A stretch of 64,000 nt of DNA, taken from Daedaleopsis sinensis. Lineage: Eukaryota; Basidiomycota; Agaricomycetes; Polyporales; Polyporaceae. The stretch is taken from NCBI GenBank assembly GCA_033807695.1, contig CM066310.1, positions 124,001 through 188,000 of the forward strand, written 5' to 3'. This document shows positions 11,189 to 22,229 of this stretch, in pieces (positions within the stretch are counted from its first letter, which is position 1; each line of letters starts with the position of its first letter). A program made the translations under genes and the position numbers. The notes beneath the pieces are model-generated. The model did no database searches. It was not told the origin of the DNA and saw only the letters and a program-made list of their open reading frames with translations.

Positions 11189-12334
11189 CTACGCCTGCCT
11201 CCTCAGCTGCTCCTTCATCGTCTTCTCAAAATGCGCGATCCGCAGTGCGCTCTCGCTCATCCCGCCGCCTGCCGTGCGCGCGACCGCGCCCGCCGCGTCG
11301 TGCCCGAGCACCTGCATCAGCTTCAGCTGCGACCGCGGCGGCCACCCGCCGCGCCTCTTCGCCGCCTGCCGCACCTTCTCCGGGCTCACCCCGTTCTTCA
11401 AGTTCGCGCTCGCCCGCCGCCCCTGGCCGTGGCCGTGGCTGCCGGACCGCGCCCGCCCTTTCCGCGCGGACGACTTGGACGCGGACGAGTGCACGGAGCC
11501 CGTCCGCATGGAGCTGCGCCGGCTGTACGACGTCCGACTCGGCGAGGACATGGACATGGACGTGGACGCGGTCGTGGAGAAGCTCGTGCGTAGGGGCGAC
11601 GACGACGACTTCGACTTCGAGGGCGACGGCGTGCGCGGCGGCCCCGCCATGCCGCTCCGTTGGGGGACTGGGAACGACGCCCAACCGCCGTCGTCGGGGT
11701 CCATCGTCGGGGTCCGCGGCGGGCTCGCCATCTCCGCGTCCGCGTCCGCGTCCCCGTCGCGGAAGCCGTTCCACGTCGTCCATTCACAGCCGTCCATCGT
11801 GTCCGCAGCGTTCTCGTCTCCAAAGCGGTTCTGCGCTGCCGCCGCGCCCTCCACTCCCTCCTCGCCGTGGAGCGTCACGAACGCGCCCTCCTCGCACCGC
11901 GCGGACGACTTGCGCGTGCGCGTGCGGAGGCGGCCCAGGTGCGTAGGTAGGCTCTTCAGCTTCGCCTTGATCGCGCGCATGCGCCCCCTCTTCGCTTCTG
12001 CCTTCGTCTGCGTCATCGCGGTCGCGTTTGCCAACAGGCGTTCCTCCCCACCCCCCTCGCCCACGTCCTCACCCGAGGCGCTCCCTTCGAGCGCGAGCGC
12101 GCCCTCGACCTCATCCTCGTCGGCACCCCACTCTCCCTCTCCCTCTCCCTCTCCCTCTCCCTCTCCCTCGTGTTCTCCCTCGCTATCGCTCCCGCCCGCG
12201 AACGGATTGCGCCCGCGCTCGACGTCCGCCTCTCCGTGCGAGTCGTCGCAACGCAGCCGGCCGCGCACGCGTAAGTGGAGGTCGCCGACGTTGACGTCGA
12301 TCTGGGCGATGGGTGTGGCGCTCGTCCTGAGCAT
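11189..12334 (-). CDS. Low-complexity hypothetical protein with acidic Gly-Glu repeat
   Basis: Uninterrupted 381-aa frame from the ATG at 12334; the same frame extends further upstream without a clear reason to start earlier. I do not recognise the family. The protein begins TSATPIAQIDVNVGDLHLRV, has a (GE)n run from the CTCTCC hexanucleotide repeat at about 12128-12172, a basic Arg/Ser-rich middle with repeated PRTP and SRTS motifs (possible phosphosites), and a more ordered C-terminus: GVSPEKVRQAAKRRGGWPPR, then a helix ending FEKTMKEQLRRQA. The composition suggests a disordered nuclear or regulatory protein; that is inference. Long shadow frames on the other strand come from the high GC content. 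Confidence 0.6.
   Translation of the reverse strand: MLRTSATPIAQIDVNVGDLHLRVRGRLRCDDSHGEADVERGRNPFAGGSDSEGEHEGEGEGEGEGEGEWGADEDEVEGALALEGSASGEDVGEGGGEERLLANATAMTQTKAEAKRGRMRAIKAKLKSLPTHLGRLRTRTRKSSARCEEGAFVTLHGEEGVEGAAAAQNRFGDENAADTMDGCEWTTWNGFRDGDADADAEMASPPRTPTMDPDDGGWASFPVPQRSGMAGPPRTPSPSKSKSSSSPLRTSFSTTASTSMSMSSPSRTSYSRRSSMRTGSVHSSASKSSARKGRARSGSHGHGQGRRASANLKNGVSPEKVRQAAKRRGGWPPRSQLKLMQVLGHDAAGAVARTAGGGMSESALRIAHFEKTMKEQLRRQA
12128..12172. repeat. CTCTCC hexanucleotide microsatellite
   Basis: Near-perfect tandem CTCTCC units inside the coding region of the low-complexity protein. On the minus strand it encodes the alternating Gly-Glu run, so length changes alter that acidic tract in steps of two residues without shifting the frame. 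Confidence 0.8.
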
Positions 12335-12736
12335 CGTGTTGCGTGCGTGCGTGCGCGCGTGTTCGTTCGTAAGGGGTGAGGATGAGGATGAGGACGAGGA
12401 GAGGGAGAGAGGGGTGAGGATGCGGATGGAGTGGGTCGCGAGAGTATGTGTGGCGCCGGCGCCGGGGTCGTCTACCAAGACGAGGATGGGAACGAGGATA
12501 GGATGGGATGGAGGTGAGGAAGTTGGCGAGCGAAACGGGCTCGCGGCTGGCGTTAACATACCTCTTCGCGAGACAAAGAATGAAGGAACGGCACGTACGG
12601 TAGGTGGCAAATCAATCGCCAATATCGCGACCATGGCCTTTGTCGACTGCACCAGTGGCATACATCACATAGGCGAGTGTTCGCGCACAAAGCAGTCGTA
12701 GCCGTTCTGTGATTCGCAAAAAGAAAAAGAACCAGA

Positions 12737-12820
12737 TGCCACATACCCGGGTTGAACGAGTGACCTCCCCATGACCTCCCTGGTACAAGTGGGGCGCGCA
12801 TACCACTACGCCAATGCGGC
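12737..12820 (-). tRNA. tRNA-Thr(UGU) with 11-nt intron
   Basis: On the minus strand the acceptor stem GCCGCAT pairs with ATGTGGC (12814-12820 with 12738-12744). The D-arm is GCGT/GCGC, the anticodon stem CCCCA/TGGGG, and the T-arm ACTCG-TTCAACC-CGGGT. The 18-nt anticodon loop resolves as CTTGTA + an 11-nt intron + A, with the intron at the canonical position after base 37, leaving anticodon TGT. A T-rich RNA polymerase III terminator follows directly (TTCTTTTTCTTTTT on the minus strand). Confidence 0.85.
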
Positions 12821-13686
12821 TATGACGATATGGTTTTTTACTGTAGTATGGTCCGTTTTTTGTATTGTCTCCTTCAGGGCGGCTGCACCACGGAAATACG
12901 TTGAACTTCACCGTGACTTGGTTGTGCGCGTCGACGTTCTAAGTCTACATACAAACTTATCAGAGCACCAGTACGATTACGCCGAGCACTCCCCTTGATC
13001 ATTCTACCGTCACTCACAACCATCTTCTAGTGTCGAAAGCAGTCGTCCGAGAAGTGACTTGAGAATGATAGTCGCCTACCTGGCGCGACGCTCACGCCCA
13101 CGCTCTCGACCTCCCCAGAACCGCACTTCAATTCAGACGGATCACCTGGCCGTCCCACCGCAGCTCTGGACGGCTCGCCGCCCCAATACCACGCAGCCCA
13201 TTTGCGCCTTCCCCGGGCTGGGGTATTCCAGTGCGGCTCTGGAGGGGCCCATCTGTCGGCCTCGCACCACTGAATATCGAATATCGAATATCGGAATCGG
13301 ATGTCGTCTGCATCTGCATCTGCAGAATGCGGGGAGATGCCATAGGGAGACGTCAACGTAAGAATAGGTATAGGTACAGAAGACGGACGCAGTGCCCGGG
13401 GCTGGGGAGCCTACCGCGCCGCGCCCATACATAACCCCCGTCTGCGCTCGGACGGACGGAACGCACTTCACTTCGCTCGAGCCTCGTCCACGCCTCTGTC
13501 TGAGTCTCGCAATCGCCGCTCGAGCATACACCTCCCTGCGCCGCGCATTGACTCTCATTCTCATTCTCATTCTCATTTCCACTCCCACCCCGCATCCAGC
13601 TTGAGATCTACGCCATCTCCGAGCTCAACGTTCAACGGTCAGTCATCAACGTCAACAACACCGACACACACACACACACAAGCGCG
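12821..13686. other. Intergenic with short tandem repeats; COX8 promoter side
   Basis: No gene recognised. It holds repeated GAATATC units near 13270, a CATTCT-type tract at about 13552-13580 and a CA run just before the COX8 start. The pyrimidine-rich stretch next to the ATG fits a fungal promoter and leader. Confidence 0.4.
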
Positions 13687-14039
13687 ATGTCTCCGCTCGC
13701 CCGTGCCGCCCCGACTACGCTGCGCACCGCGCTCCGGCGCACACCCGCGCGCGCAGTGCGCACGCTCTACACGAACAAGCCGCACGTCGCGTACGACGTG
13801 AGTCTCGCCATCGTCCCCGTCTCACCGTCTCATCATCTCATCTCATCTCATCTCGTCTCATCTCATCTCTCCTGCCCTTCCCTTCCCCCGCCCCCTTCCC
13901 CGCACGCGCTCTCCCCCCCGCACACCCGCAGAACTTCCCGTTCTCGTACGCAGACAAGCGCAAGTTCGGGCTCAAGTTCGCGGGGCTCTGCGGGACGTTC
14001 TTCCTCGTCCCCTTCGTCGCCGTCGGCTACCAGCTGTGA
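13687..14039 (+). CDS. COX8: Cytochrome c oxidase subunit 8 / COX7C-type (mitochondrial precursor)
   Basis: 72-aa precursor of a small nuclear-encoded complex IV subunit of the mitochondrial inner membrane. Exon 1 (13687-13797) encodes an Arg/Ala-rich presequence without acidic residues, ending RTLYTNKPHVAYD. After a 134-nt intron rich in CATCT repeats, exon 2 (13932-14039) gives NFPFSYADKRKFGLKFAG and a single membrane span ending VPFVAVGYQL, matching the N-x-PF...PF(V/I)A...QL pattern of yeast Cox8 and animal COX7C. I end at the TGA at 14037-14039. That TGA also lies within a good donor (GTGAGT), and splicing to the AG before 14137 would add about 38 residues; the short form has the normal family length. 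Confidence 0.75.
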
Positions 14040-15397
14040 GTGCCCCTCCCCTCCCCTCCCCCCTCTTTTTCCGTCTCCGTCCGGGCTCAGTTGGCATGGA
14101 TTTGGGAATACGTTGTGTGGCTGTGGGCTGATGCAGGCTCCCCGCGCCGACAGCCGCAAGTCTGGGGGTGGGGGTGGCGCGAATTGAACACGTCCTCGAG
14201 GAGTACTGCGAGCGCACGCTGAGGCAGCGGCCGAGGGTGTAGCGCGAGAGTGTGCGCTGGGGGAGGGGGCCGGGATGCACGGCACACCAACGCTGGCAGA
14301 AAGGTGGCTGTGGTGGGGGGGGGGGGGGTGAAGCTGAGCAGCCGAATCGATATCTAGTCCGGATCTCCGCCATTGTACCATAGGATCTCAACGCAACTTT
14401 CTGCACTGTAAATCAACCGTCTACGCTCCACCTCCACCTACTCGTGATATTCAGCTCGATCGATATCTGCACTCCTTGTATGAAGAGGTGAGCACGTGTG
14501 CAGGTCAGTCTCTGGCGGTGCACTCACGCTTGCTTGCTCTGCGTGTTTTCCTGCAGGCGGTCTGGACCCTAGCAGGCGTTGAGTAGCGGCGTGTTGGGTG
14601 GGCGCCCCATATCGGCCGTTGCCGGTTGGTAGTTTAGGCAGGCCGTCGTCATCGTCAGACTCAGTCAGCGCCAGCGTCCGCGACCTCCTCAGCCTCTTCG
14701 TCGACGTCCTCCCTCATCGACATCGCGCACCGCCGTCTAATCAACGCCTCTCGGTCTCAGCCTCGTTCATCTTGTGCCCCTCGACGCCGCTCAACATCGT
14801 CCTTGCTCTATGGATCTGCGGTGCTGGAGCCCATCCCAGGTTCCAAACCTCGGTCCTGCCCCGCGATAGATGCATGGAAGGGTACCGGCTCGCCCTGGAT
14901 GGGTCGATGAGAGATGGCTCAGGTGTGTTCCTAAACCTCGCATGACGCATCGAGTCCGGGCTTCTCGCGGCTGGTGCATGTACATACCCCGCCCCTCCGT
15001 CTCGTCTATTCTGCAACAAGAAGTCCACATTTCGAAGTCGTACATGCATGGATCTCGGAAGCGGAGGTGTTCATCGCGCCGTCTGGCTGCGCGTCGTGGC
15101 GACCTCTCTCCAGCATATGCGACGATCCCACTTGCTCGCAGCTCGCATGCAATGTGCATGCCCTCCCCGTCGCCATTGCAAGGATGCAACCTCGCACCCT
15201 AACGCTTGTCAGAGGAGCAAATTGATGATACGGCTGAGGTGCATCCATGGGTTGACGAGCCCAGCTGGGTACGTCTGCAACCATCTTATCTTCCTGTCTG
15301 TCTTGTATTGACGTTGCCTGTGATAGATCGAGTGTGAGATCGCGTAGTACGGCTTATGGTCAATATAAAGGGACACCGGTGAGCTATCCCATGGTCG

Positions 15398-15838
15398 GCT
15401 CCGATGAGGTCAGCTATCAATCCACTCGGGATCCCCCCAACTCGTGTATGTCAAGGTCGCTATACCACTTGCATGCTGCGATGACGAATAGTATTGAGTA
15501 CTGCTTCACACGGACCCTGATGTCTGGTAAACGTACGTACGATAGGAAAACCGTGGAGCGGTTCATAAGCTCAGGTACGTATCCAAGCCGAATATCCGCG
15601 GGTTGCTGCTCACCGATATTCACATCTCCTCTGATAGGCCGTATGCGTGTGCTGTGAGAAGTTACTTTGGTGCCCCAGCGTTGAGATGGGACGGAGACCG
15701 GCGAGCCAACTTGGCGCATCCGATGAGGTCAGTTGGCGCTATCAGTACATCGCATCCATCCGTAACTCTCGTATGTCATGGTGGCCACTCGCATGTGCAG
15801 CGGCGACGATGACGAATAGGACTGAGCACTATCTGACA
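15398..15838. repeat. Diverged direct repeat, two units about 320 bp apart
   Basis: Units 15398-15512 and 15719-15838 share TCCGATGAGGTCAG at one end, GTATGTCA in the middle and GATGACGAATA near the other end, with substitutions and small gaps between. No coding potential is shared, so this is an old local duplication. Confidence 0.5.
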
Positions 15839-17406
15839 TGGGCTCATGAGCAGCATCTTCGCCCGCTACCGATGAACCATGAGTTCCCTACACGCATTCG
15901 CGCGTCTCGGTAGCTTGCTCGACGCTTCGCGTCGAGAATAGATGGCCGTGATCCTGCCAATGCGGTCATGTACTCACAGGACAGGGTCACACCTATCGAC
16001 TCCACCCACTCTCGCGCGGTCGTGTGCGTCACGTTCTTCAATGTTGCTCATATGTTCTCGTCGCTGACACGAAGGTGACTGTCTAAATAGGAACACGTCA
16101 GGCCGTCTGCCTGGCGGGGAGAATCACCTGGCTCGGCATCTGAACAGCACGCAGACTCCGCGGCACACCATGTCAGTACAGGGTTATCTTCAACAACAGG
16201 GATCCGCCGCTGACGGTCGCCATGAGGAACAGCCCGAGCTATCTTTACGGGCAGATTGCATTGGGCCGCACCCATCCGCGAAGCTCAGCGCCAGAGGCCG
16301 TGAAAGGTGAGAACTTCTGCGCTTCGTGGGCCCGAAGCCTCCCTGAACTCTAATCGCGGTTCAGAACCCAATCACGCGCTGCGCAGGCTGCCTGTTTGGA
16401 CGAAAGTTGGATACCGGCCCTCAGTCGTGCACGAGATCACGACAAGGGAAGATATGGCCATCGTCCTCAGCTGCTCACGCTCTCCGGTCTTTCCTCGACC
16501 CTCCCACCGAAAACTTCTGGGGCTCTCTTGGGCGCGTGCTGCATGGCGAGACTCTCCGCCCGCACACGTAGGTCCGTACCGTAAGCCTACGCACGCCAAG
16601 GCACTTTGTCCGTCCCCGGCGTTCTAATGTCCGGACATACGCCTGCAACATGGCGCTCTATGCTCCACTCGAGGCCGCTTGCCATTGCTGCGTACCCCTT
16701 GTTCCTGCCTGTGTATCCCCGTCGACCTCAACCGCTGCGGGCGGTCGCCACGACAACAGGATTTGCCTCGCGCACAGGGCGGCAGACACGACCCTTGCAC
16801 CTCTGACGGCAAGGGTCCGAGGCAAGGCGCGCGGCCAGCCAGCAGCTCAGACCTCACATGTGCTCTCAGATGACGAGCTGCCCGCCCGTGCGTCTCCGTT
16901 TGTGTCCGCCGCGACATGTGCTTGCGCAAACCAGGGTGCATCCGTCCGTCCGTGCGCGCGACACGTACAGCACCCACTGGCAGGTGGATCCTCGCCCCGA
17001 TAGATCGCCTGCGTCCGCGCTCGGTCGCATTCTGGGTTCCCCTCGCCCGGTGGGGCCGCACGCGCCCTCGAATCCTCCCCGGTGCGATCTACGCTGGCCA
17101 TTGGCCAGTCCCATGGCCCTCCCCCGCGTCCATGTTCCCGCATGGCGGCGCGCCGCGGAGCCTGTGGGTGCCAGTCTCCAGAGCCGCTTCGCCCGTTGTG
17201 GCTCCGTATCGCCATCTGCTGCGCTCGTCCGCGCGCCTGTGCGGAGGTAGGTGTCGTACGCAGTGCCACGAGCACCAATGCGGACCCGCATTGATCTCAG
17301 ATCCCCGCGCCCGCTCGTCTTCTTCCGTCTGTTTTTTCTCTCTCTCTCTTTCTTGTCCTGCACATGTGCACAGGGACAGGACCGTATGGACGAGCGGGCG
17401 TGTGCG

Positions 17407-17414
17407 TATATATA
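17407..17414 (+). promoter_or_regulatory. Probable TATA box of the GH16 gene
   Basis: TATATATA about 145 bases before the GH16 start codon, followed by pyrimidine-rich leader sequence. Confidence 0.45.
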
Positions 17415-17558
17415 CGACACCTGCGTCGCCCGGCCCTCGCCTCGCTGTGAGCTGCACCCTCCCGCTCGTCGCTCGTTTCCACACAGACATCAGCCCGAGG
17501 CCTCCCAGCTCCCCCTGGCCCCTACTCTACTCTACTTCGCTCTACGCGCGCCGCAGCG

Positions 17559-19522
17559 ATGTTCGCCTCCCGCGCGCTCCTCCTCCTGACCGGCCTCGCT
17601 GCTCGCGTGCTCGGCGCACAGTACGCGCAGTCCGACAGCCACCAGGGCGACGGCTTCCTGAAGTCGTTCACGCACGAGGCGATATCCGACCCGACCCACG
17701 GCCGAGTGTGAGTGCTGCCAACGTCCCGTCCTCTCCGCTCGGGCGAGCGCCTCATGTATGCTGACTTACCTTTCCCCTTTCCCTCGTTCTCTCGCGCGCT
17801 CTCTCGATTCGGGATCTGCGTTCGTGCATGCACATGTGTCGTACGCTATGCAGGAACTACGTGGACCAAGCGACCGCGCTCGCGCAGAACCTCACCTTCT
17901 CCACCGGCGACCACTTCGTCATCCGCGCGGACCACACCACGAAGCTCAGCGCGAGCGGCCCCGGGCGCAACTCCGTCCGGCTGCAGAGCAACAAGCAGTA
18001 CACGACGCACGTCACCGTGTCCGTACCATTTCTCGTCTTTCCCCCTCCTCTACTATCTCTCCGCGTGTCGAGCCTTGACTGACACTCAATTCACACATTC
18101 TCGCGTGCAGGTGGAACATCCGTCACATGCCCGTCGGCTGCGGGTGAGTGTCTCTGTCTACAGTATGGACACGTTGCTCGGAGCGCGCGCTGACCGCACG
18201 CACCCTTTGTCCAGTACATGGCCCGCGGTGTGGGAGGTAGGCGACAACTGGCCGAACGAAGGTATGTGTTTGTTTCTCTCTATCCCCGTCCACATCTCCG
18301 TCCAGTCTTGCGCTCCACCGGGCCGCGTCCCACGGTACCCACTCGCGAGGCGCGCGCGTACGGAACGACCTAAACAGCCTACTGGCACCGGGCCACTGGC
18401 TTCTGGCTTCCGGCTGCTTGTACATGTGCGTGTGCTGACGGCCACTCCTTATGCAGGCGAGATCGACATCCTCGAGGGCGTTAACGACGTGTCCCCGAAC
18501 CAGGCCACGCTGCACACTAGCAGCGGTGAGTGCACATGCGTCCCCCGCACTCCCTCCTACCTCCGATACTCACGACCTTGTCCCCCGCGCGCTCGTCTCT
18601 GCAGGGTGCTCGATGCCAGCCTCCCGCTCGCAGACCGGGTGAGTCCGCCCCCCTCCCCTCCTCTGCGCTCTGGTCGACTCATCCATCCATCCATCCATTC
18701 CCGCGCACGCCAGCTCCGCAACGGGCAACAACTGCGACACCGCGTCGACAAACAACGCAGGCTGCGGCGTGCAGGCGCCGTCGTCCAACAGCTACGGGCC
18801 CGCGTTCAACAGCGCGGGCGGCGGCTGGTACGCGATGGAGCGCACGAACTCCTTCATCAAGGTCTGGTTCTGGAGCCGGAACGCGGGGAACGTCCCGGCC
18901 GACGTCAAGAACGGCGCGACGTCGATCAACACCGACAACTGGGTGCGTCTGCTTACTTGAATTTAGAGGGGGATCTCGGGCGCTGACAGTCGGCATTTGG
19001 GCTTTCGGCGCGCAGGGCACGCCGTTCGCGTACTTCCCGAGCCAGAGCTGCAGCATAGCGGACCACTTCGGGGCGCACAACCTCATCATCAACCTCACGC
19101 TCTGTGCGTCTCCCTCTCTCCCCGCGCGCGCATTGCATTGCATCCGCTGATTATGCCCCTGCACCGTCTATCTGCGTCGACCCTCCTGCGCCGCGCCGCA
19201 CCACGCAGGCGGAGACTGGGCAGGCGCCGTTTTTGGCGCGGACGGGTGCCCCGGCGACTGCGTCTGTGAGTGCGACTTTACAATGACATGGCTGTTACCG
19301 TTATTTCTGTCCCTCCGTTCCCGTTCGCGCTTCTGCTCCCCGTCCTCTCCCACCCCTCTTTTCCCCCTCTTCTCTTCTCCAGTACGGCATGCAGGCTACC
19401 ACACCCGCCCGCCGAGCTGCCCGACGCTGACTTCGCCCCCGCCCGCAGCGTACGTGAACAACAACCCGTCGGCGTTCGCAGACGCGTACTTCGACGTCCA
19501 GTGGCTCAAGATCTACCAGTGA
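17559..19522 (+). CDS. Secreted GH16 endo-beta-1,3(4)-glucanase (laminarinase-like)
   Basis: 314-aa glycoside hydrolase family 16 enzyme, expected to cleave beta-1,3 or mixed beta-1,3/1,4 glucan outside the cell (cell-wall turnover or substrate digestion). MFASRALLLLTGLAARVLGA is a signal peptide. The catalytic block is TWPAVWEVGDNWPNEG + EIDILEGVND: the first Glu of E-I-D-I-L-E is the nucleophile and the last the acid/base. NNNPSAFADAYFDV closes the jelly-roll fold. Ten exons: 17559-17707, 17854-18018, 18111-18143, 18215-18261, 18457-18525, 18605-18638, 18714-18942, 19016-19103, 19209-19265, 19449-19522; the total is a multiple of three. All introns are GT-AG; the donor at 18019 (GTCCGT) is weak but required by phase. 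It resembles fungal Lam16A-type enzymes. No carbohydrate-binding module was seen. Confidence 0.92.
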
Positions 19523-19871
19523 AGCGCTCGCTCTGGATCAGCAGCCCACGGGGTCGCGCAAGCCGCAGACCCCCAAGACACGCTCACCTCACGACCATTC
19601 ACGACCACGCTCTCGCTCTCGCCCACGCCCATGTTCATGCGCCTCCTTCGCTGTCGTCCTTCTTCTGTCACTGGTCTCTGGTCTCGGCCGTCGTCGTACG
19701 CGTACGGTCCGCATCTGCACTGCGTCTGTATATGTAGTATAGGGTCCTCCTGGATGTATTCTCCTCTGTAGCAACAAAGCACTGATCAAGCCGTCGAAGC
19801 TGGCATTCGCGTTACTTTCACGTCGATCGTGTCGATCGTGCCATGGGTGCATGCGAGAGAGAGAGTTCATC

Positions 19872-19944
19872 GCCGGGATAGCTCAGCCGGGAGAGCAACA
19901 GACTGAAGTTCTGGAGGTCGCGTGTTCAATCCACGCTCCTGGCA
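19872..19944 (+). tRNA. tRNA-Phe(GAA)
   Basis: Acceptor stem GCCGGGA pairs with TCCTGGC (one G-T pair), the D-arm is GCTC/GAGC, the anticodon loop CTGAAGT has anticodon GAA, and the T-loop is TTCAATC. There is no intron. A TTTTT terminator follows at 19961-19965. The anticodon stem has an A-G mismatch at its outermost pair, so it may be slightly degraded. Confidence 0.82.
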
Positions 19945-20355
19945 CAGCGTTTCATTTTGCTTTTTCCACTCACGCCGGCCCGGGCCCGCGTGCGGCCTCT
20001 ACGTAGACGGTCTAAGTACCTTTTCACAGACTGCTGCTGCAACTATCGGCATTCAGGAATACTTAGTTACACAGCATGTGTCGGTGGCAGTGTTCTGTCA
20101 GGTCTCGTACCCAACGCAGACCGGACCGTGTCACCGTGTCCACTGTCAAACAATCTGATGTGCCACAACCACTGGCAAACCTAGGCTCGTATCCTGTTCT
20201 TACGTGTCTCTCCTTGGACAGTGGCCATCGCGATACGTCGCATCTGTTGCTATAGTACAGGCTTAAGAAGTGCTGGGCTCATGGGCCACGGAAGAAATAT
20301 TCCACCACCATCTAATTCTCACGTCAGTGTACGGATCGGGTCACAAAGACTTGTG

Positions 20356-20363
20356 TATATAAA
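20356..20363 (+). promoter_or_regulatory. TATA box of the seven-pass membrane protein gene
   Basis: TATATAAA about 120 bases before the chosen ATG (20480). It makes the in-frame ATG at 20363 unlikely, because that ATG would overlap the box and lie upstream of transcription start. Confidence 0.55.
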
Positions 20364-20479
20364 TGATGGTACCCATTAGCCAGTACACAGAACCTCACTC
20401 AGCATTCTTCCCCTCATCCTGCCTCGACTCGGATCTGCCCTGCACTCGGTGCCGTGGCTTGTCAGAGCTACAAGTAACT

Positions 20480-22168
20480 ATGCCGATGTCACTTGACAGC
20501 CAGTGCCCAGTCTGTGTCTCGGACCCATGCCCTGTCTATCCAATCCGCCCCGAGCTGAACGTTACAGAGACGTTCACCACCCTTCTTTTAGGAATAAGGG
20601 CCAGCCTGGGTCCATTCTACGCGATGGATGTCACAGATCTACGGGACCAACTACTCATTCCACTCTTGATATACACTGTGCTATTGGGTGGGTCGGCAAA
20701 ACGTTAGACCTGGACGAGCTGATATATTGATATGCAGGGATCTTGACCGTCCTTGAGTTCATAACATTCTGGCTGCTTGCGTCCGTAGCTCTTTCAGTGT
20801 CACATGTGTACCGGTGGAGATGCTTACTACTCCACCGAAACTCCAGTCCTCAAGTATTCAAGCGACCGGCAGTCCTATTCGTACTATCGACCATCGCGGT
20901 CATGTATTGCTTCACATGTGCGGCCTGGGCTGTCCTAGTCCACGAGACGGTCGCACAGCTCTCAGACCTCGTGGAGTTGCTTCGCCATGTGGGCACTGGG
21001 GTGTTATGGCTAGGCCACTCCTTGCAATACCCGACGTCGGATGCTCTCAGAAATCTACACTTTCTGGCCGAACCAATTCTGCTACGTAATGCCCACGAAA
21101 GAGCGACTCAACACTGTGTATCCACAGTCAGTCTTGCGATCAATGTAATCACGCTCTTGTCACTGCATCCTAGCGCGAAGCTGATCGCCAAATATCAGGT
21201 CGCACTCGGCGACGCAATTGTGTGGTGGAGAGCCTGGGTTCTCTGGAGCAAGAGCCGTCCAGCAACAATTATCCCAGTGGCCCTGATACTTGCGACTTTT
21301 GGTGAGCACCCTCTCGTCCTCGTCCGCTTGTAGTATCAGTTCTCATAAGAGTGCTACTTAGTATCTGGAATAATGGATGCAGCCCATACCTGCGATGTCG
21401 ACTTCCAAGCCGTCTCCTTCGTGAACGTTCTGGTCCTGAAGCAAGGATCCCTATTTTCCATGAACGCGGCGGGATCAGTCGCGTCCCTACTCTCTTTGTG
21501 CACCAATGTTGTCGCAACGATGTTCGTCGGGCTTAAAGCTTTGTAAGTCTTCAAAGGGCTCGCCCGTGAGCAAGCGTATCCTCGGACTTACGGAGCTTCG
21601 ACAGGGAGCATAAACAGTCGGTTGGCAGGTACCTGAGAACGGGCTCGAAGCGCACACAGGCCGAGAAGGTCATCACCCTGTTACTGGAGTCCGGGACTGG
21701 ATATTGTCTCATATGGGTAAGCGTTCAGTTTCTGCACAAATCCCACTCGTACATCCAGACAAGAAGACTGACAATTTGACCAGCTAGTCGTGTCGACAAT
21801 CCAGTTGTTGTCGTCGAGCGGTACAAATTCCCCGACCTCAAGTCCGTCGGACTCGACCTCTTTCAAGTACTTCATGCAAGGCTGCCTCGTCCCGCTGATT
21901 GTAGGTCGCTGTTCGTTGGCGCATTGCACCTACTGAGTTCTCGTAGGCTATATATCCCACTCTTATCGTACTCCTCGTCGCTCTGAACAAGACCCATTGC
22001 GACTCAAAGTTCACATATAGCCAAGCGAACGTCAACCTTGGGCAGCCAGCGTCCGAGTCTCCGGGCTTACCTCTTGTTCCCCGGTCTATCTCCTCACTTC
22101 CAGCTATCTCTCCGATCACATCGGCCGCTGAAGGGCAACGGGAAGACCTCTCAGAGGTGGATAATTAA
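20480..22168 (+). CDS. Seven-pass integral membrane protein, copy 2 (intact)
   Basis: 449-aa membrane protein of a family I know only from basidiomycetes; function unknown. Exons: 20480-20687, 20738-21144, 21199-21301, 21362-21542, 21605-21716, 21784-21900, 21947-22168, all GT-AG and in phase. Seven hydrophobic segments can be counted: around GILTVLEFITFWLL, AVLFVLSTIAVMYC, the SLAIN + VALGDAIVWWRAWVLW region, ATIIPVALILATF, SLLSLCTNVVATMFVGLKAL, VITLLLESGTGYCLIW, and GCLVPLI + AIYPTLIVLLVAL. An N-terminal region of about 60 residues and a Ser/Pro-rich tail flank them. A positively charged loop (EHKQSVGRYLRTGSKRTQAE) lies between segments 5 and 6. The topology is receptor-like but no receptor family motif was recognised. 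Copy 1 on the opposite strand at 7.7-9.5 kb is frameshifted. Confidence 0.8.
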
Positions 22169-22229
22169 CGAAGAGAGACAGAGGAGTGCCCAAACGCATC
22201 GTACTTGTGTCTGATCCCCAAGCCGCGCT

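Larger units (their letters stand above)
14040..17558. other. 3.5 kb without recognisable genes
   Basis: Both strands contain many GC-driven open frames but none with a domain, membrane segments or a convincing splice chain. It contains a diverged direct repeat (15398-15512 against 15719-15838). The last 150 bases are the promoter and leader of the GH16 gene, with a TATATATA box and pyrimidine tracts. Confidence 0.45.

Noticed and set aside
11097..12701. A 534-codon plus-strand open frame overlapping the low-complexity protein gene
   Set aside because: Its translation is Ser/Pro/Arg repeats produced by the complementary strand of the Gly-Glu and Arg-Ser tracts; the minus-strand frame has the more protein-like ends.
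12128..15912. CRISPR-like arrays
   Set aside because: Repeats here are microsatellites or diverged duplications without regularly spaced identical units, and the genome is eukaryotic.
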